From Candidatus Nomurabacteria bacterium RIFCSPHIGHO2_01_FULL_40_20 (GTDB taxonomy: Bacteria; Patescibacteriota; Minisyncoccia; Phycocordibacterales; UBA9973), in the NCBI GenBank assembly GCA_001786835.1, contig MFTO01000008.1, forward strand, positions 1-33,132: a stretch of DNA of 33,132 bases, written 5' to 3'. The notes below the pieces were generated by a model, which searched no databases, was not told where the DNA came from, and worked only from the letters and a program-made list of their open reading frames with translations. Position 1 is the first letter of the stretch; every line of letters starts with the position of its first letter. The translations under genes were made by a program, and so were the position numbers. This document shows positions 22,589-29,732 of the stretch, one piece after another.

Positions 22589-22617
22589 ATTTTACCATAT
22601 TTGATTTTTTAAAACAA
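22589..22617 (-). promoter_or_regulatory. Promoter of the second hicB-hicA pair, leaderless
   Basis: Minus strand: TTGTTT (22617-22612), 17-base spacer, TAAAAT (22594-22589) with a TG extension (TGGTAAAAT), six bases, ATG. Confidence 0.65.
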
Positions 22618-22620
22618 ATT

Positions 22621-24306
22621 CTAATAAACCTCCTGCTGGTAACATTTTTCGCAATAGATTATAGGCGCATAAGATTCTGTGTAGACTGTCTCTACTTCTA
22701 AGTCACACTTTGAACAATTTCGTTTGATTATTTTTAATAATGGACGCTTCTGTAAGCGTTTAGTGTGACGCACATCAAAGCAAGCCCGAGATAACGGCAA
22801 GTCCATTCTTCTATAGAAAGATAATTCGTTTTCCGTAATTCTATACGCTCCTGTGGAATAAGCTTTATCTTTTTCCACGCAACCTATTACTTCTTTCAGT
22901 ATAGAGTCTGTAACTTCTGCTATAGTTTCTGGAAGATCTTTGCCTTCTATAGTTATATCATAATCTTTCTTTTCCCGGTCTTTCCATCTATAACCTCTCT
23001 TTAGAGCTTCTTCTTTAGACAAAGGGAAAAAGTCTACGGCAGCCGTTTCATTGTAAGCAAAAGGAGAAATATCAGGTGGGAAAAATTCTCCATATTCACT
23101 TGTATTTTTCATATGCTCTATTATTTTTTCTTTCATTTTTTCGTATTCTTCTTTACTGTATTGTTTGTTTAAAATAGAATATTCGCCCTTCTTTAGTCCT
23201 ATACAACCAAAACAATTCGCGGAACTTGGACATGAATCGCAATAATAAAGATCATGGGCACTCATCCAACACTGAGAGCAAAAGAAAATTCTGGAATCAT
23301 TTATACCGCAGTTAGCTGATTCATAGATAAGTTCTGAAGAATCTCCCCACTGAAAATGATCCATGCAATCTTGTTCATTGAATGCAAAATAAATATATCT
23401 GCAGTCTTTTAAATTCACGCAGCTGAAAGAATTTTTTACATTTTCGCAATTCAAAAACCAATTACCTAAAACTTTACTTGATTTTAAGGACATAATCGCC
23501 TTTTGGGGAAACTTCTTCCTAAATTCGGCAAACTTAGTCTCCATTTGAGTAGTGCCTAAAACCGTGTTCAACTTAAGTTCCTTGAGTCTCCTAGAATATT
23601 CTTCTTTAGAATATTGCTCATTAAAAATACAAAATTGCTTGTTAATTAAATTCACACAACTGACACAGTTCGAGCAGTTACGACAGGAGTATAGAAAAAA
23701 TGAATCTCTACATTCATTTGATTCTTGAGAGAATAATGTTTTATAGCATTTATTACAGTCTATACATTCATAACAAAGTTCGGAATAATTTACGTTAAAA
23801 CAATCAACGCAATTTTTAATACCAAGAGCTGTATAGATGTAAAGCGAATCTTCGCAGTCAGAAGCTCGGAAAACCATGTAGCAATTCTTTAAGTCATGGA
23901 CACGATGAGTGTATTCACTATTTATTGAAAAACCTTGCCGAACAAGCGCCATGCGAGGAACCTTATTAAATAGTTCTTTAAACTGTTCAAAGAACGGTTT
24001 TTTGAAATCATAATCCATGCCATACTGGTACGGATCCCATTGATCTGAGTAAAATTCTTTCGTTTCATATACTGGAAATGGTGCTTCCGGCGGATACATA
24101 CTAAAAATATCGACTCCACTCAAGTCAGATTTTCTTTTGTAGAATACTCGTTCGTTAGCACCAATCATCCGCCTTATTTGCCTACACTCTGGACAAAAAG
24201 TCGGCGGAGGAACTTTGATTTTTTCGTAAAAAGAAAAGTCATCCGGCTCGATGGTGAAATCTTGCTTGCAGTTCTGACAATTTTTAGTTTCGCTTTTATG
24301 TTCCAT
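22621..24306 (-). CDS. Cysteine-rich double-zinc-finger protein, paralogue 4
   Basis: 561 aa from the ATG at 24304-24306, chosen because GGAG stands five bases before it and MEHKSE matches paralogue 1; a start six codons upstream is less likely. N-terminal finger CQNCKQDFTI ... VPPPTFCPECRQIRR; DQWDPYQYGMDYDFKKPFFEQ; middle motifs VSCVNLINKQFCIFNEQYSKEEY-like (CVNLINKQFCIFNEQY) and FGCIGLKKGEYSILNKQY, where the Cys of YCILN is Ser; C-terminal part ENELSFYRRMDLPLSRACFDVRHTKR has lost one Cys of the second finger (CFDV instead of CPNC), so that site may be damaged. Ends with YCEKCYQQEVY. Function unknown. Confidence 0.85.
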   Translation of the reverse strand: MEHKSETKNCQNCKQDFTIEPDDFSFYEKIKVPPPTFCPECRQIRRMIGANERVFYKRKSDLSGVDIFSMYPPEAPFPVYETKEFYSDQWDPYQYGMDYDFKKPFFEQFKELFNKVPRMALVRQGFSINSEYTHRVHDLKNCYMVFRASDCEDSLYIYTALGIKNCVDCFNVNYSELCYECIDCNKCYKTLFSQESNECRDSFFLYSCRNCSNCVSCVNLINKQFCIFNEQYSKEEYSRRLKELKLNTVLGTTQMETKFAEFRKKFPQKAIMSLKSSKVLGNWFLNCENVKNSFSCVNLKDCRYIYFAFNEQDCMDHFQWGDSSELIYESANCGINDSRIFFCSQCWMSAHDLYYCDSCPSSANCFGCIGLKKGEYSILNKQYSKEEYEKMKEKIIEHMKNTSEYGEFFPPDISPFAYNETAAVDFFPLSKEEALKRGYRWKDREKKDYDITIEGKDLPETIAEVTDSILKEVIGCVEKDKAYSTGAYRITENELSFYRRMDLPLSRACFDVRHTKRLQKRPLLKIIKRNCSKCDLEVETVYTESYAPIIYCEKCYQQEVY

Positions 24307-24316
24307 CTTCACTCCA

Positions 24317-24350
24317 ATACTCAAATTCTGCTATCGCTAATTTTGAGTAT
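24317..24350 (-). promoter_or_regulatory. Leader hairpin of cysteine-rich paralogue 4
   Basis: Minus strand: ATACTCAAA (24350-24342) and TTTGAGTAT (24325-24317) form a perfect 9-bp stem. The loop contains TAGCGATAGCA, like the loop before paralogue 2. It lies between the hpf stop and the GGAG ribosome site of paralogue 4. Confidence 0.55.
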
Positions 24351-24354
24351 ATAA

Positions 24355-24747
24355 TTATTTCTTCCAAGGGCGGTAGCTCCTGAGGCCTTTCATCATGTCT
24401 TTTACTTTGCGGGCGCCACGGAAAAATAGGGCTTCTTTTTTGTTTTTCTTCTTGGTAATGTCTTGAAAAACTTTTTCTTTGATTTCATCTATCGCGGTTT
24501 TCTCGTCTTCCGCGTCCGCGCTGGCGTAAAATTTCTCACCGTTGATATTTATCAGGCAGTCCGCGTGAAAAACTTGCCCTTGATTATGATGTTTGGTGCT
24601 TTTGGAAATTTCAAAATTGATACTGACTTCCCCGCCTCCCTTCTCGGTATTCGCCAAAAATTTCTCCAGATTGGTGACTTTTTTAAGGGCATAATCTTTG
24701 ACATCCTCGGTTAAATTTATATTTTTGCTATGAATATTTATGTTCAT
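24355..24747 (-). CDS. hpf: Ribosome hibernation promoting factor (HPF/RaiA family, short form)
   Basis: 130 aa; binds the small ribosomal subunit decoding region and stabilises idle ribosomes. The fold beta-alpha-beta-beta-beta-alpha is recognisable: MNINIHSKNINLTEDVKDYALKK with MNINIHSKNINLTED at residues 1-15, then a Lys-rich helix, EVSINFEISKSTKHH, GQVFHADCLINING, EKFYASADAEDEKTAID. A basic tail (KDMMKGLRSYRPWKK) follows, but not the long-form dimerisation domain. The ATG is inside the right arm of the 68-base repeat at 24746-24813, the third gene with this arrangement, which is interesting for a stress-linked factor. Confidence 0.92.
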   Translation of the reverse strand: MNINIHSKNINLTEDVKDYALKKVTNLEKFLANTEKGGGEVSINFEISKSTKHHNQGQVFHADCLININGEKFYASADAEDEKTAIDEIKEKVFQDITKKKNKKEALFFRGARKVKDMMKGLRSYRPWKK

Positions 24748-24813
24748 CCCGTTAGAAATTTATTTAATAATCAACCTTCACTACAACCCCGTTTTGTGAA
24801 TTTCTAACGGGAT
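24746..24813 (-). repeat. 68-base start-codon inverted repeat, copy 3 (hpf leader)
   Basis: Minus strand: ATCCCGTTAGAAATT (24813-24799) and AATTTCTAACGGGAT (24760-24746) form a perfect 15-bp stem, identical in both arms to the rpiB copy. Middle AAAACGGGG (24795-24787) can pair with CCCGTT of the left arm. The remaining loop sequence is unrelated to the rpiB copy, so only the pairing segments and total length are conserved. Confidence 0.9.
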
Positions 24814-24850
24814 TTATCCTTTGATTATATCATCCGCTTTTACGTCTCAC

Positions 24851-26776
24851 TCAATTACGCAAGGCTTTTAAAATTATGTCTAGTTTCATTGTAGCCACCC
24901 CCACCACTTTATCCGCTCCGCCATAGTAAATATAAAGCAGTCCTTTGCGCACAATCACCCCGCACGGAAAAACCACATTATTCACAGAACCGCTTTTCTC
25001 ATATTCCATCTCTGGTTCAAAAATCGGGTCGGTAGAACGAGCAAGAACTATTGCCGGATCTTTGAGGTCGAGTAGCACCGCCCCCACCCGATAAGTGTTG
25101 TGACTGCGAGAAACTCCATGATAAAGAAGAAGCCAACCATACCTCGTCTTTATCGGTGGAGTAGCGATACCGACTTTGGCAGAATCCCAAGTATTGTTCC
25201 GTGGGCCGATAATGCGGATACATTTTTTCACTTCCTCCTTCTCTAAATCAAGCGAATGGATATAGTCTCCGCAGACTTCTCCACCCACTCTGTGGGCAAC
25301 CAAATACCCGTCGCGCAATTTTTCAGGAAATATGCAAGTGTCTTTGTCATCCAAATCGCGCGGAGTGATAAGCGAGGGTTTCGCCCAATTCCACGCTCTA
25401 GCCAAAAAATCTTTTAGAGTTATCGAAGTAATCGCTACTCGGGGCGGACCGATAGAATCATAAGCAGTATAACACATATAAAGGGTGCTTCCGATTTTGG
25501 TAATCCGCGGGTCTTCGCATCCGGAAAAACCGTTTTCAATTTTTTTCTTTTCAAAATCCTCGCGCGGAGTATAAATCGGATCTTCCAATCTCTCTATGAT
25601 ATCCGTGCCGTTTTTGCTAACCGCAAGCCCAATCGTGGAAGTATTGTCAGCGGAAAACGCTCGATAAAGAATATACACTTTGCCCTTGAGGTCTATCGCC
25701 GCCGGATTGAAAGTAGCTTGAGCTTCCCAAGCGTTTTCGGACCTAGGAATAATGATAGGATTTTTCGCGAAACGTTTGAAGAAAAACTTTTCGCTTGACT
25801 GCGGGCGCATACTGCCGAGCAAATCGCGGAGGTTGACTCGAGCCGAGCAGACTGTGGTGTCGGTAGCGCCGTAGTAAATCACCAGCTCGCCCCCTTCTAC
25901 GAGCGCGCCGGTGGGAAAAATAACATTGTCGACATAGCCCGACAGTTCATAGGGCTCTTCCGGCACAAGTATCGGTCCGCGGGTCCGACCGATAATTTTT
26001 TGAGGATCTTGCAAGTGGAGCAAAAGAGCTTCAACCCCGAATACTACCCCCAGATGACTATTCTGGTCGGTGCGAATATAATTTTGAATGTGGGAGTAAA
26101 CCAAGAGCCAACCGTACTTGGTTTTAATCGGGGGCGCGCCGACTTCGGCATGGTCAAATTCTCCCCGCTCCGGTTTAATAGTATACAGGTCCATATTTTT
26201 CTCCCACTCCCGCCAAAAATCCGGCGACCAAAGGTCTTCAATTTTATCCAAGTAAGCAAAAACCATCTTGGCCGGAGGCGTGTCGGTGCGCGCGGAAAAA
26301 ATCACCACGATTTTTCCGCCAATCCGTTCGGGAAAAAGGGTCATGGCTTTAGCGTTAAATGGAGTGACAAAATGCCTCTCCCCTATGTTTTTTAAATCCT
26401 TGGAAACCGCCACCGCCACCTTGATACCTTCTGGGCCGAAAGGATATTTGGAAAGCGCGGTATAAAAAATGTAGTACTTGCCTTCAAAAAAAGTCACTCG
26501 CGGGTCCTCACAGCCGTACAAGTCCCACTCTTCCCCGGGGGCGAGAAATATCCGGCGATTGGTAAAATTTACGCCGTCTCTACTCTCGGCTATGCCCACC
26601 ACCGAAATTTGTTTCTGTTCGCGCATATGGTCTATGGCAGACATAGCCCGATACAGTCCATAGACAGTTTCCCCTTTTTTGACCACGCACATATTGAAAA
26701 CAGCGAAGCTTTCCCAATAGTGATTGCGATTTGGGACAAGTATGGGATTGTGCTCGGATCTTTTAGTTACAAACAT
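24851..26776 (-). CDS. Fused double GH130 beta-mannoside phosphorylase
   Basis: 641 aa: two complete GH130 five-bladed beta-propeller domains in one chain (about 1-323 and 329-641). GH130 enzymes split beta-1,2- or beta-1,4-mannosides with phosphate, giving mannose 1-phosphate; some members are hydrolases. Each half has the GCEDPR motif with the catalytic Asp (Asp91 and Asp422) and the closing pattern of aromatic blades (KTKYGWLLVYSHI and KTRYGWLLLYHGV). Both halves therefore look active. No signal peptide, so it acts in the cytoplasm. It starts seven bases after the single-domain GH130 gene and ends the mannose locus. Exact substrate linkage is unknown. Confidence 0.9.
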   Translation of the reverse strand: MFVTKRSEHNPILVPNRNHYWESFAVFNMCVVKKGETVYGLYRAMSAIDHMREQKQISVVGIAESRDGVNFTNRRIFLAPGEEWDLYGCEDPRVTFFEGKYYIFYTALSKYPFGPEGIKVAVAVSKDLKNIGERHFVTPFNAKAMTLFPERIGGKIVVIFSARTDTPPAKMVFAYLDKIEDLWSPDFWREWEKNMDLYTIKPERGEFDHAEVGAPPIKTKYGWLLVYSHIQNYIRTDQNSHLGVVFGVEALLLHLQDPQKIIGRTRGPILVPEEPYELSGYVDNVIFPTGALVEGGELVIYYGATDTTVCSARVNLRDLLGSMRPQSSEKFFFKRFAKNPIIIPRSENAWEAQATFNPAAIDLKGKVYILYRAFSADNTSTIGLAVSKNGTDIIERLEDPIYTPREDFEKKKIENGFSGCEDPRITKIGSTLYMCYTAYDSIGPPRVAITSITLKDFLARAWNWAKPSLITPRDLDDKDTCIFPEKLRDGYLVAHRVGGEVCGDYIHSLDLEKEEVKKCIRIIGPRNNTWDSAKVGIATPPIKTRYGWLLLYHGVSRSHNTYRVGAVLLDLKDPAIVLARSTDPIFEPEMEYEKSGSVNNVVFPCGVIVRKGLLYIYYGGADKVVGVATMKLDIILKALRN

Positions 26777-26783
26777 TTTAGTT

Positions 26784-27980
26784 TTACTCTGCCCTGAAAA
26801 GTTTTTCCTGTTTTAATTTTATCGGCTTTTGCTGTTTCAAATTCTCCAGCATCTCTTTCAAATCAATAGACGCGAGCGCCACGTATTTATCTCCACCGCC
26901 ATAATAAACCAGAAGCTTGCCGTCTTTGACCACTGCGCCGGAGGCGTAAATAATTCCCGGTTTGTAATTATTCTCATACCAATGGTCCGGTTTGAGTATT
27001 GGATTTTGCGCTCGGTATAAAACTTTTTCCGGATTTTTTAGATCCAAGAGCATTGCGCCGACTTTATATCTGCCCCCGTCATTTCTATCCATGGCGTGGT
27101 AAAGCAAAAGCCAGCCGTCCTTGGTTTTAATCGGAGGCGAAGCGGCGCTACGGGTGCGATTGTGCCAAGCCACACTGTGGTCCGGCAACATCTGCGGGTC
27201 GGGAGCTTGCTCGGGACTCGGGGTCTCTGTCTCATCTAAATTATTTATGAAAGCAATATGCACTCTACTTGGGTCGCCTTTGTCTAGATTATAAAACAGC
27301 GCAAATTTTCCGTTTATTTTCTCCGGGAAAAGCACCCAGTTTTTCTGCCGACTTCCGCGCGAAAGATAGGAAAAATTCTTCCAGAGCCATTTTTTCGCGA
27401 GCAAATCCTCTTCGGCAATAGAAGTCACCGCCACCCGCATAGAATGCCAGCCGTTAAACATATTGAAAGTCATGTAAACTATGCCATCAATAATTACCGC
27501 TCTCGGGTCTTCGCACCCGCCCCAACCTCCACCGGAAGAATAAGCTTTGGGGTCGTAGACTAAACGCGCCGGCGTTGTCATCGGCCAGTGCTTTTGCGCT
27601 TCCTCAAAATTCTGGGCGACATAAACGGGATGCGTCAGTCGAATATCAAAATTTATTCCGTCAGGACTGGAAGCATAACCAATTCTAGAAATACCGTCGG
27701 GCCCGAGCGCGCGATAAAAAAGATGCACTCGCCCGCCGGAGACTACCGCCGCCGGATTGAAAGTGGCAAACGATTCCCAAGGGTAAGGCGTGGGCACGAT
27801 AATAGGATTCCTGACCGAGCGCTTGAGTTTTATCTCGCCTTTTTTCGCCCCCCTCTTATAAACTCTTTTTTTAACAACAACCTTTTTCCCCGATGCTTTC
27901 GATCGGGGCCCCGACCCCTGATTTTTTATCTTTGGGCGTCGGGACTTAATTTTTGTTTTTTTCTTTTTAAGCTCTGCCAT
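26784..27980 (-). CDS. GH130 beta-mannoside phosphorylase with basic N-terminal extension
   Basis: 398 aa from ATG 27978-27980 (MAELKKKK); this start overlaps the end of the cupin gene by 14 bases, suggesting translational coupling, and is preferred to a TTG four codons upstream. Residues 1-54 are Lys/Arg-rich and low in complexity; part of it (about 13-32) is encoded by a GC-rich palindrome at 27888-27943. The GH130 domain follows: NPIIVPTPYPWESFATFNPA, GCEDPRAVI at 155-163 (Asp158 likely catalytic), FPEKINGKFALFYN, and PPIKTKDGWLLLYHAMD. Expected to release mannose 1-phosphate. The basic tail could bind RNA or envelope polymers, or just be tolerated insertion sequence. Confidence 0.9.
   Translation of the reverse strand: MAELKKKKTKIKSRRPKIKNQGSGPRSKASGKKVVVKKRVYKRGAKKGEIKLKRSVRNPIIVPTPYPWESFATFNPAAVVSGGRVHLFYRALGPDGISRIGYASSPDGINFDIRLTHPVYVAQNFEEAQKHWPMTTPARLVYDPKAYSSGGGWGGCEDPRAVIIDGIVYMTFNMFNGWHSMRVAVTSIAEEDLLAKKWLWKNFSYLSRGSRQKNWVLFPEKINGKFALFYNLDKGDPSRVHIAFINNLDETETPSPEQAPDPQMLPDHSVAWHNRTRSAASPPIKTKDGWLLLYHAMDRNDGGRYKVGAMLLDLKNPEKVLYRAQNPILKPDHWYENNYKPGIIYASGAVVKDGKLLVYYGGGDKYVALASIDLKEMLENLKQQKPIKLKQEKLFRAE
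27888..27943. repeat. GC-rich palindromes in the 5' end of the GH130 gene
   Basis: CCCCGAT (27888-27894) with ATCGGGG (27902-27908), then CCCGAC (27910-27915) with GTCGGG (27938-27943). The first hairpin loop, GCTTTCG, is nearly that of 17329-17348 (GCTTTG), so the two are likely the same repeat family. Confidence 0.7.
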
Positions 27981-28320
27981 ATTTGTCTTCAAATCGAACT
28001 TCGTCGATTTCTTCTAAAAATTCACCGATAGCAATTTCTAGCATCGCCACGCCATAAGGTCCAGCTACCATCCTGTGTTTGGCGCCAATATTTATTGTGT
28101 ATTCCTTGCCTTCCGTAGCTTCAAAAGACATGTCATCAATTTCCACGGTGCCAGAACCGGAAATTATGTGCCAAAATTCAGCGCGCTTCTTGTGACTTTG
28201 TAAAGACAGCTTTTCATTTGGATTTACAGTGATAATTTTTACTGTGGATGGAGTATTCAAAGTAAACTGGCGAAAATTTCCCCAAGGTCTATTCACTTCA
28301 AAAGGCTTCACTTCTTCCAT
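27967..28320 (-). CDS. Cupin protein, type II mannose-6-phosphate isomerase-like
   Basis: 117 aa from the ATG at 28318-28320 (MEEVKPFEVNRPWG). It matches the stand-alone C-terminal domain of ManC-type bifunctional enzymes: NRPWGNFRQF, KIITVNPNEKLSLQSHKKRAEFWHI (metal-binding His/Glu cluster), GKEYTINIGAKHRM with the further His, and the closing EFLEEIDEVRFEDKYGR. It would interconvert mannose 6-phosphate and fructose 6-phosphate. Next to GH130 genes this links released mannose to glycolysis, though a phosphomannomutase is not in the window. A TATAAT box six bases before this ATG excludes the upstream ATG at 28326, which would overlap the predicted RNA start. Confidence 0.85.
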   Translation of the reverse strand: MEEVKPFEVNRPWGNFRQFTLNTPSTVKIITVNPNEKLSLQSHKKRAEFWHIISGSGTVEIDDMSFEATEGKEYTINIGAKHRMVAGPYGVAMLEIAIGEFLEEIDEVRFEDKYGRA

Positions 28321-28326
28321 AGACAT

Positions 28327-28332
28327 ATTATA
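28327..28332 (-). promoter_or_regulatory. -10 box of the cupin-GH130 transcript, leaderless
   Basis: Minus strand TATAAT, six bases before the ATG at 28320. The -35 is weak (CTTGGT at 17 bases). It suggests that cupin and the two GH130 genes form one transcript separate from the nucleotidyltransferase. Confidence 0.55.
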
Positions 28333-28359
28333 ACCCAAAAATACTTAAAACCAAGCAAA

Positions 28360-28869
28360 CTAGACCTTCTTCTTGTTTTTAGTTAGCTTGTGTTTTTCCA
28401 CATAAGCTTTCAAAAGTTCTGAAGAACTTCGCACTTTGCCTCCGCGCCCCACATTGAAAACCATCTCAATACCTAATTTTTTACATAGCTTAAACTCAGG
28501 AATATCGTCTGCAAACCTGTCTCCGCCATTAGCAAAAATATCTGGTCGGAGCTCTTCAAGCTCTCGGCATATGCTGTATTCTTTGGTGTTGCGATTAAAA
28601 ACTTTTTTAGAGCGCTTGTGTTTGCTTAAAATCACCCTATCTACTGATTTAAATTCTTCAATAACTTCTTTGCGTTCCCGCGCGGACATAAACATATGTC
28701 GTCCTTTTATCCCAAACCAATTATCATTATTCAAAATTACTACCAATTCATCCCCTAGCGCCTTGGCCTCCTGAAAGAGTCTGACATGCCCCACATGAAC
28801 CGGGTCAAAACCCCCAGAAACAGCCACCACTTTTTTTGCTTTGCGAGATTTGTTAGCCTTCCTTGCCAT
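28360..28869 (-). CDS. Cytidylyltransferase-like nucleotidyltransferase
   Basis: 169 aa of the HxGH nucleotidyltransferase superfamily (glycerol-3-phosphate cytidylyltransferase, RfaE C-domain, FAD synthetase types). Seen: VVAVSGGFDPVHVGHVRLF with His25 and His28 of the HxGH motif, NNDNWFGIKG at 47-56, an NGGDR stretch at 114-118, and RSSSEL at 147-152 in place of the usual (I)SxTxL nucleotide motif. The N-terminus is basic (MARKANKSRKAKK). It probably activates a sugar or alcohol phosphate; the acceptor is unknown, though the mannose locus downstream suggests an envelope-glycan role. TATAAT lies five bases before the ATG. Confidence 0.85.
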   Translation of the reverse strand: MARKANKSRKAKKVVAVSGGFDPVHVGHVRLFQEAKALGDELVVILNNDNWFGIKGRHMFMSARERKEVIEEFKSVDRVILSKHKRSKKVFNRNTKEYSICRELEELRPDIFANGGDRFADDIPEFKLCKKLGIEMVFNVGRGGKVRSSSELLKAYVEKHKLTKNKKKV

Positions 28870-28874
28870 ACCCT

Positions 28875-28880
28875 ATTATA
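28875..28880 (-). promoter_or_regulatory. -10 box of the nucleotidyltransferase gene
   Basis: Minus strand TATAAT, five bases (AGGGT) before the ATG. It lies just after the terminator of the previous gene, as expected of a new transcript. Confidence 0.5.
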
Positions 28881-28896
28881 GAAAATTTTGGGGAAT

Positions 28897-28937
28897 AAAA
28901 AAAGGGCGAGAAAAAACGTGCCTGTTTTTTCTCGCCC
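28897..28937 (-). terminator. Strong intrinsic terminator
   Basis: GGGCGAGAAAAAAC (28904-28917) and GTTTTTTCTCGCCC (28924-28937), a perfect 14-bp stem with a six-base loop. On the minus strand it is followed by seven T (28903-28897). It ends the 28946-29152 gene. Confidence 0.92.
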
Positions 28938-28945
28938 AGTGACTT

Positions 28946-29152
28946 TTACATCACCTTCGTTTTTTTGTTTTTGGGCTTTCTCTTGTTCATCCGAACCCTA
29001 GGCTCTGCTTGTTTTGCAAGCTTACCCATGCATTGTACATAGGCCTTGCTTGTAGAGATAATTCTCTTAGCAAGCAGTTCTTTTTTTGTTGCTTCTTTTT
29101 TGGTTTCGGGGTCGGTGTCGGTGGTGTGGATAAAACCGTTAAGTTTGCTCAT
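28946..29152 (-). CDS. Small basic hypothetical protein
   Basis: 68 aa, unrecognised. Very basic, with a Lys/Arg-rich end (RVRMNKRKPKNKKTK) and a central helix-prone part (KKELLAKRIISTSKAYVQCMGKLAKQ). No membrane segment. Nucleic-acid binding would fit the charge but nothing more specific is seen. Placed directly before a strong terminator, which supports it being a real gene. Confidence 0.6.
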   Translation of the reverse strand: MSKLNGFIHTTDTDPETKKEATKKELLAKRIISTSKAYVQCMGKLAKQAEPRVRMNKRKPKNKKTKVM

Positions 29153-29230
29153 AGTTCAAAAAGTTTGAAAAAAGTGAAGAAATAGATTCAAAAACAATAC
29201 TATCAAAAATAAGTAAAAAAGAAAAGTAAA

Positions 29231-29267
29231 TAAAAAAGTCCCGGAAACACATGGTCGCGTTCCCGGG
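29231..29267 (-). terminator. Intrinsic terminator after the 29307-29606 gene
   Basis: Minus strand: CCCGGGAAC (29267-29259) pairs with GTTTCCGGG (29248-29240) with a single bulge on each side, followed after AC by six T (29237-29232). Confidence 0.75.
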
Positions 29268-29306
29268 CATTCTCTTTGGTTGGTTCTTGTAGATTCTTGA
29301 GGGTTT

Positions 29307-29606
29307 TTACTCAAGACTTGCATAATCCTCTGGGTCAGATTCATCATCGTGGTTGGGAAGTAGAATATCTGTCTTCTCCCGATCCATAATGAGGTCCTCC
29401 ACCCCTTTAACGTACCCGACCACTGCTTCGAACTCCTCCACGAAAAAAGATTCGTGTAAATTCTCCACAAGACTGAGTACGCCCCCACCTGCTGTTCTTT
29501 TTTGCTTGCCTAATCCCTGTATTACAGGGTCAAGCTGGTTGATTTTGTCGAGGCAGGACTCGACTTTTTTCACTCGTCCTTTAAGGACTTTCTTTTTTTT
29601 ACCCAT
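29307..29606 (-). CDS. Small hypothetical protein
   Basis: 99 aa from ATG 29604-29606 (MGKKKKVLKGRVKK). Unrecognised. A basic N-terminus, a helical middle (VESCLDKINQLDPVIQGLG, then FFVEEFEAVVGYVKGVEDLIMD) and an acidic end (HDDESDPEDYASLE), so the charge is strongly split. The longer reading from 29675 would add a hydrophobic piece with no start support. The stop codon lies in a small hairpin (TCTTGAG/CTCAAGA, 29292-29313) and a terminator follows. Confidence 0.6.
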   Translation of the reverse strand: MGKKKKVLKGRVKKVESCLDKINQLDPVIQGLGKQKRTAGGGVLSLVENLHESFFVEEFEAVVGYVKGVEDLIMDREKTDILLPNHDDESDPEDYASLE

Positions 29607-29717
29607 GAAAAAAAATTTAAAGAGATGTACAATATTTACCGAAAACATCATACCATGAAATTCTAAAAACTCCAAATTTTTACAAAAACTGTGGAAAACC
29701 CGGTAAATAAATTAATA

Positions 29718-29726
29718 TGCTATAAT
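29718..29726 (+). promoter_or_regulatory. Extended -10 box of the flavin reductase gene, leaderless
   Basis: TGCTATAAT, a perfect extended -10, six bases before the ATG at 29733. This fixes the start and excludes a longer reading from 29691. Confidence 0.75.
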
Positions 29727-29732
29727 AAGACT

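Noticed and set aside
14877-24306. CoA-transferase (CaiB/BaiF) function for the cysteine-rich family, a label I recall being attached to such proteins.
   Set aside because: No CoA-transferase motif or fold pattern is visible; the label seems to be a propagated error.
26000-26395. 131-codon plus-strand frame within the double GH130 gene.
   Set aside because: Antisense shadow of a recognisable domain, with no promoter or ribosome site.
29156-29488. 110-codon minus-strand frame overlapping the 29307-29606 gene.
   Set aside because: It crosses the intrinsic terminator at 29231-29267 and ends in a low-complexity hydrophobic run; the 99-aa gene in the other frame fits the terminator.
29691-29732. 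Longer start for the flavin reductase.
   Set aside because: It would place the perfect extended -10 box inside the coding region, and the flavodoxin strand begins at MLNIKIIIGS.
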